From Streptomyces sp. NBRC 110028 (GTDB taxonomy: Bacteria; Actinomycetota; Actinomycetes; Streptomycetales; Streptomycetaceae): a stretch of DNA of 64,000 bases. The stretch spans positions 24,164 to 88,163 of the forward strand of contig NZ_BBUZ01000045.1 of assembly GCF_001417735.1 (NCBI RefSeq), given 5' to 3'. The notes beneath the pieces were generated by a model, which saw only the letters and a program-made list of their open reading frames with translations, was not told where the DNA came from and made no database searches. The translations under genes were made by a program, and so were the position numbers. This document shows, piece after piece, positions 33,448 through 42,026 of the stretch. Numbering within the stretch: the first letter of the stretch is position 1; every line of letters starts with the position of its first letter.

Positions 33448-34644
33448 CTACAGGAACGTGCGGCCCTCGCCCCGGTACGTCGGCACCGACTCCACCACCC
33501 GGTCGTCCTCGACCAGATGGAGCGTCGCGAACCGCTCGCACAGCTCACCGGCCTTGGCGTGCCGGAACCACACCTTGTCGCCGATCAGCAGATCGTCGGC
33601 GGCCGTGCCCAGCAGCGGGGTCTGCACCTCGCCCGGGCCCTCCTGCGGGTCGTAACGCAGCCCCTCCGGCAGATACGGCACCGGCAGCCGGTCCCGGCCC
33701 GCCGCCCCGGACGCCGGATATCCGCCGCCCAGTACGGTCACCACACCCACACCCGGCCGGCGCACCACCGGCTGGGCGAAGAGGGCGGCCGGGCGGCCGC
33801 GGAAGGACGTGTAGTTGTCGAACAGCCGCGGCTGGTAGAGCCCGGACCCGGCGGCGATCTCGGTCACCGCGTCCTCGGCGGCGGTGTGCTGCACGCTGCC
33901 CGTGCCGCCGCCGTTGACGAATTCGAGGTCCGCCACCTCCCGGACCGCCCGGACCGCCGCCGCCCGGCGGGCCGCCAGCTCCCGGCGCGCCGTGCTCTGC
34001 ATCAGCCGGATCGCGCGGGAGCGCAGCGGATGGCCGGTCACCGCGTCCCCCACCCCCGCGACATGGCCCTCGTAGCCCATGAGCCCGACCACCCGGAAGC
34101 CGGGGCGGCGCTCGATCGCCCGCGCCAGCCCGGCCAGCTGCTCGGGGGTGCGCAGCGGGGAGCGCAGGGCGCCGACGCGGACCCGGCCGCCCAGCAGCCG
34201 CAGCGAGGTGTCCAACTCCAGGCAGACCCGGACCTCTTCGGTCCCGGCGCGCACCCTGTCGATCAGGTCGAGCTGGCCGATGTCGTCCACCATGACGGTC
34301 ACGGCGGCGGCGAGCTTGGGGTCGCCGGTCAGGGTGGCGTAGCCGTCCCGGTCGGTGGACGGGTAGGCGAGCAGGACGTCGTCGAAGCCCTCGCGGGCCA
34401 GCCACAGGGACTCGGAGAGGGTGAAGCTCATGATGCCCGCGAAGCCGTCCCGCGCCAGGGCCCGTTCCAGCAGCGCCCGGCACCGCACCGACTTGCTGGC
34501 CACCCGGATCGGCTTGCCTCCCGCCCGGCGTACCAGATCGCGTGCGTTGTCGTCGAAGGCCCTCAGGTCGACAATCGCCATGGGTGCCTCGAGATGGGCG
34601 GTGGCCCGGTCGTAACGAGCCCGGTCAGCGGCGGAAGGGGACAT
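33448..34644 (-). CDS. Alanine-racemase-fold PLP enzyme (D-threonine aldolase/D-serine dehydratase-like)
   Basis: 398 residues. The N-terminal barrel begins AIVDLRAFDDNA, and the PLP Lys lies in RVASKSVRC; the C-terminal domain resembles D-serine dehydratase-like proteins and includes PLLGTAADDLLIGDKVWFRHAKAGE in part. It is annotated in relatives as amino acid deaminase/aldolase. The substrate cannot be read from sequence. ATG 34644. It is divergent from the mycosin pair. Confidence 0.82.
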   Translation of the reverse strand: MSPSAADRARYDRATAHLEAPMAIVDLRAFDDNARDLVRRAGGKPIRVASKSVRCRALLERALARDGFAGIMSFTLSESLWLAREGFDDVLLAYPSTDRDGYATLTGDPKLAAAVTVMVDDIGQLDLIDRVRAGTEEVRVCLELDTSLRLLGGRVRVGALRSPLRTPEQLAGLARAIERRPGFRVVGLMGYEGHVAGVGDAVTGHPLRSRAIRLMQSTARRELAARRAAAVRAVREVADLEFVNGGGTGSVQHTAAEDAVTEIAAGSGLYQPRLFDNYTSFRGRPAALFAQPVVRRPGVGVVTVLGGGYPASGAAGRDRLPVPYLPEGLRYDPQEGPGEVQTPLLGTAADDLLIGDKVWFRHAKAGELCERFATLHLVEDDRVVESVPTYRGEGRTFL

Positions 34645-34857
34645 GTCGTGAAGCTTGCCAGACCGCCATTACCGCTGGGTAGAGGGCGGCCGATGCGGAG
34701 GGTGCCCGGCGCCCCGTAGAGTGTCGCGCACGCCACGACCGGCAGGTCAGCGGCGTGATGTCCGTATTCGGGCCGCCTGCCCGAAAGGTGGTGGGGCGGC
34801 GCGGCGAACCGGACGGAGCGACGTGGAGCAGGTCTCGATGGGCGCGAGGGGGTGCCG

Positions 34858-36024
34858 GTGAGCGCGGACGCGGAACAGGCGCACTCTTCTCGTCGTACGC
34901 CCCCACCTCGCCCTGCACACCCCCCGCGCACCGCGCCCACGCCCCGGTCCGCGCCCCCGCCGCGCACCGTCGCCCCGCCCAGTGCCCCGCCCGGTTTCGG
35001 CCCGCCGGGTTTCGGCCCGCCGGGTTTCGGCCCGCCGGGTTTCGGTCCGCCCGGCTTCGTCCCCGACCCGGACACCCCCGTCCTCGGCGTCCCGGCGAAG
35101 GTCCCCTTCCCCCGGGGCGCCTTCCGCGGCGTACGGCACACCGGCCGCGGCGCCTTCACCGCCGACAGCCCGCGCGTACCGCCCCACCCCGGTGCCCCGC
35201 CGCGCCCGGCCGCCCCGCCGGGCGCCGGAACCGGCCACCACCGCGCGCGCGGCCGCACCGTGGCCGCCGCCGTCTCCCTCGTCCTCGGCCTCGGACTGCT
35301 CGGCGGCGCGGCGGCCGGCAGCTGGCTGGGCGACAGCCCCGGCGCGACGGCCTCGGCCGCCGACGACTACGCCACGGCGCGCGCCGCCTGGCACAGCGTC
35401 CCGGCGGACGACCTCTTCCCCCGCACCCTGCGCGGCAAGGGCGAAGGACCCGGCGGCGCCGACCGGCTCTGGACCCGGATCGCGGTCGCCCCCGACAGCA
35501 GCTGCGGCGGCGGCTTCGATCCGCTGCTCACCAAGGCGCTCTCCCCGGTGGGCTGCGAACGGCTGCTGCGCGCCACCTACACCGACGCCACCAGCACCAG
35601 CGTGACCACCGTCGGCCTGCTGATCACCTCGGCCGACCCCGCCGGGATGAAGGCCCTGCGGCAGCGCTTCACCGAGGACAAGCTGGACGGACGCGCCGAT
35701 CTGATGCCCCGTCCGTACGCCGCGAAGGGCACCGCCGCGGCCCGCTTCGGCGACGATCAGCGCGCGAGCTGGCGCATCCGGATCCTCACCGACGCGCCCG
35801 CCGTCATCTACGCCGTCTCCGGCTTCGCCGACGGCCGCGAGGTCACCGACCCGCAGCCGGCGTACGAGGCCACCCGGCGCGGCGCGACCACCGCCCCCGC
35901 CCAGTCCGGCCTCGGCAACGACGCCCGCGGCATCGCCGACGCCACCGAGGACGCCTTCCGCCGCGCCCTGTCCAAGGCCCCGGCGGCGCCGGACGAGCCG
36001 GAGAAGCGGGGAAGCGCCTCATGA
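34858..36024 (+). CDS. Proline-rich single-pass membrane protein, mycosin partner
   Basis: About 388 residues. The N-terminal ~130 residues are Pro/Gly/Arg-rich and include a five-fold GFGPP repeat; one membrane helix follows (TVAAAVSLVLGLGLLGGAAAG), then an extracytoplasmic domain with paired cysteines (SSCGGGF and VGCERLL). No known family was recognised. It overlaps the mycosin gene by an ATGA junction, which suggests a shared membrane function. GTG 34858 has GAGGGG at a good distance; GTG 34852 is an alternative. Confidence 0.72.
   Translation: MSADAEQAHSSRRTPPPRPAHPPRTAPTPRSAPPPRTVAPPSAPPGFGPPGFGPPGFGPPGFGPPGFVPDPDTPVLGVPAKVPFPRGAFRGVRHTGRGAFTADSPRVPPHPGAPPRPAAPPGAGTGHHRARGRTVAAAVSLVLGLGLLGGAAAGSWLGDSPGATASAADDYATARAAWHSVPADDLFPRTLRGKGEGPGGADRLWTRIAVAPDSSCGGGFDPLLTKALSPVGCERLLRATYTDATSTSVTTVGLLITSADPAGMKALRQRFTEDKLDGRADLMPRPYAAKGTAAARFGDDQRASWRIRILTDAPAVIYAVSGFADGREVTDPQPAYEATRRGATTAPAQSGLGNDARGIADATEDAFRRALSKAPAAPDEPEKRGSAS
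34983..35057 (+). repeat. 15-bp tandem repeat encoding GFGPP
   Basis: About five copies of a GGTTTCGGCCCGCCG unit, the last ones with third-base changes. They encode a flexible cytosolic linker. Confidence 0.75.
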
Positions 36025-37241
36025 AGACCGCGCGGCGCATCACCGTGAGCCTCGCCGCCGCCGGGCTGACCCTGGTGCCCGTCGCCCCCGCCCGGGCCGA
36101 CGGCATCCAGGCCCAGGAGTGGGCGCTCGACGCCGTCCACACCCGCCAGGCGTGGCAGACCACCAAGGGCGCGGGGACGACCGTCGCCGTCCTGGACACC
36201 GGCGTCGACGACCAGCACCCCGACCTCGCGGGGCAGGTGCTGCCGGGCAAGGACCTCATCGGCTTCGGCGCCCGGCGCGGCGACCGCCCCTGGGCCCGGC
36301 ACGGCACCGCGATGGCGGGCATCATCGCGGGCAGCGGACATGGCCCCGGTGGCGGCGACGGCGTGCTGGGCGTCGCGCCCAAGGCCAGGATCCTGCCGGT
36401 GCGGGTGATCCTGGAGGACGGCGACCCGAAGCGCGCCAAGGCGCGCGGCTCCCGGGGCGGCGCGCTCGCCCAGGGCATCCGCTGGGCCGCCGACCACGGC
36501 GCCGACGTGATCAACCTGTCCCTGGGCGACGACAGCGCCTCCGCCCACCCCGAACCCGCCGAGGACGCCGCCGTCCAGTACGCGCTGGGCAAGGGCGCCG
36601 TCGTGGTCGCCTCCGCGGGCAACGGAGGCGACAAGGGCGACCGCGTCTCCTACCCGGCCGCCTACCCCGGCGTGATCGCGGTGACCGCCGTCGACCGCTA
36701 CGGCAACCGCGCCGGCTTCTCCACCCGCCGCTGGTACGCCGGCATCTCCGCGCCCGGTGTCGACGTGGTCATAGCCGACCCCGACAAGCGCTACTACGAG
36801 GGCTGGGGCACCAGCGCGGCGGCCGCCTTCGTCTCCGGCGCCGCCGCCCTCGTCCGCTCCGCCCACCCCGACCTGAGCCCGCGCCAGGTCCGGCAGGCGC
36901 TGGAGCGGACCGCCCGGAACCGCCCGTCCGGCGGCCACAGCGATGAGCTGGGCTCGGGCGTGGTGGACGCGGCGGCCGCCCTCAAGGCGGCGGCGGCCAT
37001 GAAACCCGAGCCCCAGCAGCCCGCCGCCGCGGTGTCGCCGCGACGCTACTTCGGCAGCGGCCCCGGCCGGACCCGGGCCTCCGGCGGCGAGGGCGGGGTC
37101 AACGAGACGGCGCTGATCGCCGCCGTCGCCGGGGCGGGCCTGGTGGCCGCCGCGATCGTCCTGTGGCGCGGCTCGGGACCGCTGCGCGCCCCGCGCTTCC
37201 TGCGGCGCCCGACCACGCCCCGCACGCCACCGCCCAACTGA
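36021..37241 (+). CDS. Mycosin-like S8 serine protease
   Basis: 406 residues. A signal peptide (to PARADG) leads into a subtilisin domain with triad Asp59 (VLDTGVD), His94 (RHGTAMAG) and Ser265 (GWGTSAAAAF). A Gly/Ser/Pro linker and a C-terminal helix (TALIAAVAGAGLVAAAIVLW in part) anchor it on the outer face of the membrane, as in type VII secretion mycosins. No EccC, EccD or WXG100 gene is in the window. Overlap with the preceding gene indicates coupled synthesis. Confidence 0.87.
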   Translation: MKTARRITVSLAAAGLTLVPVAPARADGIQAQEWALDAVHTRQAWQTTKGAGTTVAVLDTGVDDQHPDLAGQVLPGKDLIGFGARRGDRPWARHGTAMAGIIAGSGHGPGGGDGVLGVAPKARILPVRVILEDGDPKRAKARGSRGGALAQGIRWAADHGADVINLSLGDDSASAHPEPAEDAAVQYALGKGAVVVASAGNGGDKGDRVSYPAAYPGVIAVTAVDRYGNRAGFSTRRWYAGISAPGVDVVIADPDKRYYEGWGTSAAAAFVSGAAALVRSAHPDLSPRQVRQALERTARNRPSGGHSDELGSGVVDAAAALKAAAAMKPEPQQPAAAVSPRRYFGSGPGRTRASGGEGGVNETALIAAVAGAGLVAAAIVLWRGSGPLRAPRFLRRPTTPRTPPPN

Positions 37242-37247
37242 CGGCGC

Positions 37248-38252
37248 TCACGCCCGCAGCGCGGTGGCCGCCCCCACGGCCGCCCGGGCGGCCTGCTCCA
37301 CCAGGGCCACCCCGGTGTTCATGTTCTTGCTGCCGTCGGACAGCACCGCCACCAGATAGCTCCGCCCGCTCGCCGTGACCTGGCCGATGCTGTTGACGTC
37401 CCACAGCCCGGTGGTGCTGCGCGGCAGCCAGCCGTTCTTCAGCCGCGTGCCCGCGCCCGCGTCGGCGGCGGCCGAGACACCCCAGTCCTGGCCGGTGGTG
37501 ATCCGCCCCATCAGGCTCCGGATGTACGCCCGGGAGTCCGCGTTCAGCGCCGAGCCGTCCCCGAACACCGCGCGCAGCAGCTTCAGCTGGTCGGCGGCGG
37601 TGGTCCGGGTCAGGCCCCACAGCCCGGCCCGGCCGCCCCGGGTACGCGTGAGCCCCAGCCGGTGCTGCGCCGCGTCGAACCCGTCCGCGCCGCCCACCAC
37701 CTTCCACAGCGCCGTCGCCGCGTCGTTGTCGCTGCGCTCGATCATCACGGTGGCGGCGTCGCCCTCCTTCGCGGTCAGCCCGCGCCGCTCGTCCTGCGCC
37801 TTGAGCAGCAGCGCCGCGAGGATGCCGACCTTGACGACGCTCGCCGTGTCGTACAGCCGGTTGCCGTACGTCGCGCTCGCCCCCGACCGGGTGTCCAGGA
37901 GCGCCACCGCGAACTCCCCGTCGCACGCGCGCGTCACCGGGGCCAGCGCGTTCGTCAGCGCCGTGCGCAGCGTACGGGCCGATGTGGCGGGCGGTGCCGC
38001 CGATGCCGTCGAGGACGCCCCGACCCCGGTCACCTGTCCCACGCCGCCTCCCTGGATGTCGCCCGCCGCGCACCGCGGGCCGACGCTCGGCCGCAGCCGG
38101 GCGTTCGTCGGCGCACTGGTGGCACTGGTGGCCGCCCCGCACCCCAGCAGGGTCAGCGCGAGCGCCGCCACGGTCGCGATCACGGCCGGGCGGCGCGCTC
38201 TGTGACCGGGGCCGCGGCCCCGGTCCATCCCCCCTGACGTGTCGGTGCTCAT
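37248..38252 (-). CDS. Class A beta-lactamase-like lipoprotein
   Basis: About 334 residues. A hydrophobic segment ending LTLLGCGAA is a lipobox, so the protein is probably a lipoprotein. The serine hydrolase motifs are SVVK (SXXK), SDN in ERSDNDA, and KNG (KTG equivalent). This is the penicillin-binding/beta-lactamase fold; the Ambler Glu166 region is not clear, so true beta-lactamase activity is uncertain. ATG 38252 is given; ATG 38228 would give a shorter signal peptide. It is convergent with the mycosin gene. Confidence 0.78.
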   Translation of the reverse strand: MSTDTSGGMDRGRGPGHRARRPAVIATVAALALTLLGCGAATSATSAPTNARLRPSVGPRCAAGDIQGGGVGQVTGVGASSTASAAPPATSARTLRTALTNALAPVTRACDGEFAVALLDTRSGASATYGNRLYDTASVVKVGILAALLLKAQDERRGLTAKEGDAATVMIERSDNDAATALWKVVGGADGFDAAQHRLGLTRTRGGRAGLWGLTRTTAADQLKLLRAVFGDGSALNADSRAYIRSLMGRITTGQDWGVSAAADAGAGTRLKNGWLPRSTTGLWDVNSIGQVTASGRSYLVAVLSDGSKNMNTGVALVEQAARAAVGAATALRA

Positions 38253-38348
38253 GGAGGGGGAGGCTAGACTGCTCCGCCGCGGGACGGGACACAAGGTGAT
38301 GAACAACCCATGAGAGAGACCTCACGGCGGCCCCGATACCCTCGTGGA

Positions 38349-39179
38349 GTGGCGCTCAAGAACATTCCCGACCCCGGCTTCTCCGACGACGACGGCACCG
38401 CCGACGCCCGTCTGACCGCGGCGCTCGCCGCCTGGGCCGACGACCGCACCGCCGAACCCGAGGTGCTGGCCGCGCTCACCGGGGCGCGGCTCCTCGTCCC
38501 GGTGGTGGCTCTGCTCGGCGAGGTGGAGGAGGCGCCCGAAGGGCTGCGCGAAGCGTCCGCTGAGGGTGGTGGTGGGCGACGGGCAGGGGGGCTGCGCGAA
38601 GCGTCCGCTGAGGGTGGTGGTGGGCGACGGGCGGGCGGGCTGCGTCGCGAGAAGACGAGCGACATGGCCGTGCCCACCCTGGAGGCGCCCGGCGGCCGGC
38701 GCGCCCTGCCCGCCTTCACCTCCCTGGAGACCCTGGCCCGCTGGCGCCCGGACGCCCGGCCCGTCGCCGTACCGCTGCGGCAGGCGCTGGAGGCGGCCGC
38801 GCACGAGAAGGCGGACACCCTGGTGCTCGACCTGGCCGGGCCCGTGCCGTACCAGCTCACCGGGCCCGCCCTGCTCGCCCTCGCCGAGGGCCGGACCAGC
38901 GCCGATCCGCTGGCCGACCCCGCGGTCGCCGAGGCGGTGCGTACCGTGCTGGCCGCCGAACCGGGCGTGGTGCGCGCCCATCTGACCCCGGCGGCGGACG
39001 CCGACGGCATGCTGGCCCTCGCCCTGGACCCGCATGCCCCGGCGCGCGAGACGGCGCGGCGGGTGGCCGGCGCGCTGGCGGCCGATGAGACGTTGCGGGC
39101 CAGGCTGGTGCGCGGGCTGACGCTGGCGCTGCTGCCGCCGGACGCGACCGTGCCCGGGGAGCCCCTCTTCAGCCGCTGA
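38349..39179 (+). CDS. SseB-family protein with 48-bp tandem insertion
   Basis: 276 residues. The family start ALKNIPDPGFSDDDG leads to an SseB domain (GARLLVPVVALLGEVE, then MAVPTLEAPGGRRALPAF in part). Between them two copies of a 16-residue unit GLREASAEGGGGRRAG are inserted. The function of SseB proteins in actinomycetes is unknown. GTG 38349 begins the conserved sequence; ATG 38310 has an AAGGTGA upstream and could add 13 residues. Confidence 0.8.
   Translation: MALKNIPDPGFSDDDGTADARLTAALAAWADDRTAEPEVLAALTGARLLVPVVALLGEVEEAPEGLREASAEGGGGRRAGGLREASAEGGGGRRAGGLRREKTSDMAVPTLEAPGGRRALPAFTSLETLARWRPDARPVAVPLRQALEAAAHEKADTLVLDLAGPVPYQLTGPALLALAEGRTSADPLADPAVAEAVRTVLAAEPGVVRAHLTPAADADGMLALALDPHAPARETARRVAGALAADETLRARLVRGLTLALLPPDATVPGEPLFSR
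38541..38644 (+). repeat. 48-bp tandem repeat inside the SseB gene
   Basis: Two nearly identical 48-base units (38541-38588, 38589-38636) and an 8-base start of a third. The frame is kept, so each copy adds 16 residues. Confidence 0.85.
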
Positions 39180-39319
39180 CCCCGGCCCCCACCGCTGCCA
39201 CCGGCCCCTGGAAACCGCCGCTGACCTGCGGCGGAACGGCCACCGGCAGGCGAAATCCACCGATACGTCCCACAATGCATAAGGACAGCCGGCGATCCGA
39301 GCTATGCGAGGAGAACGCC

Positions 39320-40117
39320 ATGGAGACGAGAACGGTCGTATCGGAGTTCACCGGAACCGCGCTGTTGGTCCTCTTCGGAGTCGGTTCCCTGGTCCTGGCG
39401 GGCGACTACATCAACGCCGTCGGCATCTCGCTCGCCTTCGGCTTCCTCTTCATCGCGATCGCCTACGCGTTCGGCCGCATCTCGGGCTGCCACATCAACC
39501 CCGCGGTCACCCTGGGGATGCTGCTGGCCGGGCGGATCGACGTCCGCAGGGCCGTCCAGTACTGGATCGCGCAGCTGGTCGGCGGAATCGTGGGCGCCGC
39601 GGTGCTCTATCTGCTGGCCAAGCAGGTGCCGAGACTGCGCACGGACGACGCGTTCGGCAGCAACGGCTACGGCGGCCGGTCACCGCTGGGCATCGGCGCG
39701 GGCGGGGCCTTCCTCGCCGAGGTCCTGCTGACGTTCCTGCTGGTCTTCGTCTTCCTCACGGTGACCCGGAAGCCGGAGACGGCCGGGGTCGAACCGGTGC
39801 CGGTGGGGCTCGCGCTCGCCGCTGTCAACCTGGTCGGCATCCCGCTGACCTGGACCTCCGTGAACCCGGCGCGCAGCCTGGGCCCGGCGCTGTTCGCGGG
39901 CGGCGGGGCGCTCTCCCAGCTGTGGCTGTTCCTGGTCGCGCCCATGGTCGGCGGGGTGCTCGCGGCCGTCGCCCACCGGTTCACCCACCTCCACCCGGCG
40001 GGTCAGGCCGAGGAGGAGCAGGCCGCGCAGCCGCGGCCCGGCCCGTGGGGGCGGATGCGCGGCGGGCGCCGCCCCGAGACGGGCGGCCCCGAGACGAGGG
40101 GACCGGAGGCGGCGTGA
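39320..40117 (+). CDS. aqpZ: Aquaporin (MIP family)
   Basis: 265 residues and six membrane helices. Both pore motifs are intact: GCHINPAVTLG after helix 2 and TSVNPARSLGPAL after helix 5. It passes water across the cytoplasmic membrane; the residues read resemble AqpZ more than glycerol facilitators. A charged, Pro/Gly-rich C-terminal tail of ~45 residues is cytoplasmic. ATG 39320 has GAGGAGAA upstream. Confidence 0.9.
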   Translation: METRTVVSEFTGTALLVLFGVGSLVLAGDYINAVGISLAFGFLFIAIAYAFGRISGCHINPAVTLGMLLAGRIDVRRAVQYWIAQLVGGIVGAAVLYLLAKQVPRLRTDDAFGSNGYGGRSPLGIGAGGAFLAEVLLTFLLVFVFLTVTRKPETAGVEPVPVGLALAAVNLVGIPLTWTSVNPARSLGPALFAGGGALSQLWLFLVAPMVGGVLAAVAHRFTHLHPAGQAEEEQAAQPRPGPWGRMRGGRRPETGGPETRGPEAA

Positions 40118-40137
40118 CCCCGGTCCTCCGACCGGGG
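40118..40137. terminator. Hairpin after the aquaporin gene
   Basis: CCCCGGTC, a CTCC loop and GACCGGGG directly after the aquaporin stop, between convergent genes. No U-run. Confidence 0.6.
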
Positions 40138-40161
40138 GCGCCGCCCCCGCCCCCGGCCCGG

Positions 40162-40521
40162 TCAGAAGACCGGGCCGGTGAACTTCTCGCCGGGCCCCTG
40201 GCCCGGCTCGTCCGGGACGGCCGACGCCTCACGGAAGGCGAGCTGCAGCGATTTGAGGCCGTCCCGCAGCGGGGCCGCGTGGAAGGAGCTGATCTCGGTG
40301 GCGCTCGCCGTGATCAGACCGGCGAGCGCGTTGATCAGCTTCCGTGCCTCGTCCAGGTCCTTGTGCTGCGGGCCCTCCTCGGCCAGTCCGAGGTTCACCG
40401 CCGCGGCGCTCATCAGGTGCACCGCGACCGTCGTGATCACCTCGACCGCGGGAACGTCCGCGATGTCACGGGTCATACGGTCGAAGTCGGGGGCCGGCTG
40501 CCCGCTGTTGGCGTCGCTCAT
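40162..40521 (-). CDS. DUF1844 domain protein
   Basis: 119 residues. The DUF1844 core reads VITTVAVHLMSAAAVNLG, then DLDEARKLINALAGL. It is a small, helical cytosolic protein of unknown function, commonly placed just upstream of infC in Streptomyces, divergently as here. ATG 40521. Confidence 0.85.
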   Translation of the reverse strand: MSDANSGQPAPDFDRMTRDIADVPAVEVITTVAVHLMSAAAVNLGLAEEGPQHKDLDEARKLINALAGLITASATEISSFHAAPLRDGLKSLQLAFREASAVPDEPGQGPGEKFTGPVF

Positions 40522-40669
40522 GGTGGTCGAAGGCTCGCTTCCTGGTGGATGATGGCCTCCACCCTAGGACGCCGCCCGGCGGCCGCTCGTACCGGTCGGG
40601 GGAACCGGCCGTGTGACATGGGTGACGGGCCCCGACGGCCCTCGTCCGGCCCTCCCGCGCGACCGCCCG

Positions 40670-40699
40670 GTGAGCGTCCCGCGCGGGTCCTGGTATCGT
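40670..40699 (+). promoter_or_regulatory. infC: Probable infC promoter
   Basis: TATCGT at 40694-40699 is a fair -10 hexamer; a weak GTGAGC-like -35 lies about 18 bases upstream. It is the best candidate in the gap. Confidence 0.35.
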
Positions 40700-40841
40700 A
40701 GGTAAACGACCGGCCGGTCACTCGCGTGTCCGGCCCACAAGTGGAGGCTCCGAACTCCCACCTCTCGGCTCACGGCCGGCAGGTCATCGGTCAGGCTGCG
40801 CCCCGCGGTGACATCGCGGCGGTGCTCCCGGTCAGTGAGGA

Positions 40842-40874
40842 GCCCCGCCTGTGTACCGTCCCGGGGCGTTTTGT
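40842..40874 (+). terminator. infC: Attenuator-like hairpin in the infC leader
   Basis: GCCCCG (40842-40847) pairs with CGGGGC (40862-40867) over a 14-base loop and is followed by GTTTTGT. It lies about 80 bases before the infC start, where premature termination could regulate the operon. Confidence 0.45.
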
Positions 40875-40954
40875 GCTTCTCGGCTCGGTGGTCTCAAAAC
40901 AGACGTTACGCGGCAGTCCGCCAGGCGGTCGCGTGGTGCAACCGAGGAGGATCC

Positions 40955-41572
40955 ATCAGCGCCGAGCCCCGCATCAACGACCGGATTCGCGTCCCCGAGG
41001 TGCGACTCGTCGGTCCCAGTGGCGAGCAGGTCGGCATTGTGCCGCTTGCCAAGGCCCTGGAGCTTGCGCAGGAGTACGACCTCGACCTCGTCGAGGTGGC
41101 GGCGAACGCTCGCCCGCCGGTCTGCAAGCTCATGGACTACGGAAAGTTCAAATACGAGTCGGCCATGAAGGCCCGTGAAGCGCGCAAGAACCAGGCGCAC
41201 ACGGTCATCAAGGAGATGAAGCTCCGGCCGAAGATCGACCCGCACGACTATGACACCAAGAAGGGTCACGTCGTCCGGTTCCTCAAGCAGGGCGACAAGG
41301 TCAAGATCACGATCATGTTCCGTGGCCGTGAGCAGTCCCGGCCGGAGCTCGGCTTCCGGCTGTTGCAGCGGCTCGCCGAGGACGTCCAGGACCTGGGCTT
41401 CGTGGAGTCCAACCCCAAGCAGGACGGCCGAAACATGATCATGGTTCTCGGTCCGCACAAGAAGAAGACCGAGGCGATGGCCGAAGCCCGTGAGGCGCAG
41501 GCCGCCCGCAAGGCCGAGCGCCAGGGCGCCGGCCACGCGGAGGAGCCCGCCGAGGAGCCCGCCGAGGCGTGA
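40955..41572 (+). CDS. infC: Translation initiation factor IF-3
   Basis: 205 residues from the proposed start. The N-terminal domain begins ISAEPRINDRIRVPEVRL, the helical linker follows, and the C-terminal domain contains MFRGREQSRPELG and the closing VLGPHKKK. A Glu/Pro-rich tail is typical of Streptomyces. A perfect GAGGAGG (40944-40950) precedes ATC at 40955, with no ATG, GTG or TTG in frame near it; IF3 genes often use rare starts (AUU in E. coli) for autoregulation, so ATC is proposed. IF3 binds the 30S subunit and checks start-codon pairing. rpmI and rplT follow. Confidence 0.9.
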   Translation: MSAEPRINDRIRVPEVRLVGPSGEQVGIVPLAKALELAQEYDLDLVEVAANARPPVCKLMDYGKFKYESAMKAREARKNQAHTVIKEMKLRPKIDPHDYDTKKGHVVRFLKQGDKVKITIMFRGREQSRPELGFRLLQRLAEDVQDLGFVESNPKQDGRNMIMVLGPHKKKTEAMAEAREAQAARKAERQGAGHAEEPAEEPAEA

Positions 41573-41726
41573 CCGTGAGGCGTGAGCCTCGACCGCCCGC
41601 CCCGCCCGGGACCCCCGCCGGTTCCGGACACCAACCGAAACACATGACGCTTCCGTACGCCGGATCGTGGTAACCGCCGCGCCTCGGCCGCCCGGACGGC
41701 GTCCCCGACGAGGAGTGAACGGCGAC

Positions 41727-41921
41727 ATGCCGAAGAACAAGACGCACAGCGGTGCCAGCAAGCGTTTCAAGATCACCGGCTCCGGCAAGGTCATGCGCCA
41801 GCGCGCCGGTCGCCGCCACCTTCTCGAGCACAAGCCGTCCACGCTGACGCGCCGCCTGGAGGGCAAGGTCGAGATGGCCCCGGCCGACGCCAAGAAGATC
41901 AAGAAGCTTCTCGGCAAGTGA
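41727..41921 (+). CDS. rpmI: Ribosomal protein bL35
   Basis: 64 residues, full length: PKNKTHSGASKRFKITGSGK and the basic C-terminus KKIKKLLGK are diagnostic. ATG 41727 has GACGAGGAG upstream. It is the second gene of the infC-rpmI-rplT operon; bL35 sits in the large ribosomal subunit. Confidence 0.97.
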   Translation: MPKNKTHSGASKRFKITGSGKVMRQRAGRRHLLEHKPSTLTRRLEGKVEMAPADAKKIKKLLGK

Positions 41922-41927
41922 CGCACC

Positions 41928-41950
41928 CGCCCCGCCCGACCGGCGGGGCG
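41928..41950 (+). other. Hairpin between rpmI and rplT
   Basis: CGCCCCGCC and GGCGGGGCG form a 9-bp stem over a 5-base loop. It could reduce readthrough, mark RNA processing, or serve L20 autoregulation. Confidence 0.4.
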
Positions 41951-42026
41951 CGCGTCAGGCCGACCGGGACCTATTCGTTTCCGGGCCGTGTGAGTCACCC
42001 GCGGCCCCGTACAAGGAGTTAAACAA

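Larger units (their letters stand above)
40522..40954 (+). other. Promoter and long leader of infC
   Basis: This 433-base stretch has no gene. Its left half separates the DUF1844 and infC transcripts; a TATCGT -10-like hexamer (40694-40699) points to infC transcription starting near 40706 and a leader of about 250 bases. The leader contains several GC hairpins, one of them terminator-like (40842-40874). Control of infC expression through this leader is inference; IF3 operons in other bacteria are controlled this way. Confidence 0.5.

Noticed and set aside
34983..35057. Regular 15-bp repeats considered as CRISPR or a DNA-binding array
   Set aside because: Contiguous, in frame, coding a GFGPP linker.
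40808..40954. In-frame extension of infC to an ATG at 40808
   Set aside because: It would place the leader hairpins inside coding sequence, its residues are not IF3-like, and the only good ribosome site is at 40944-40950.
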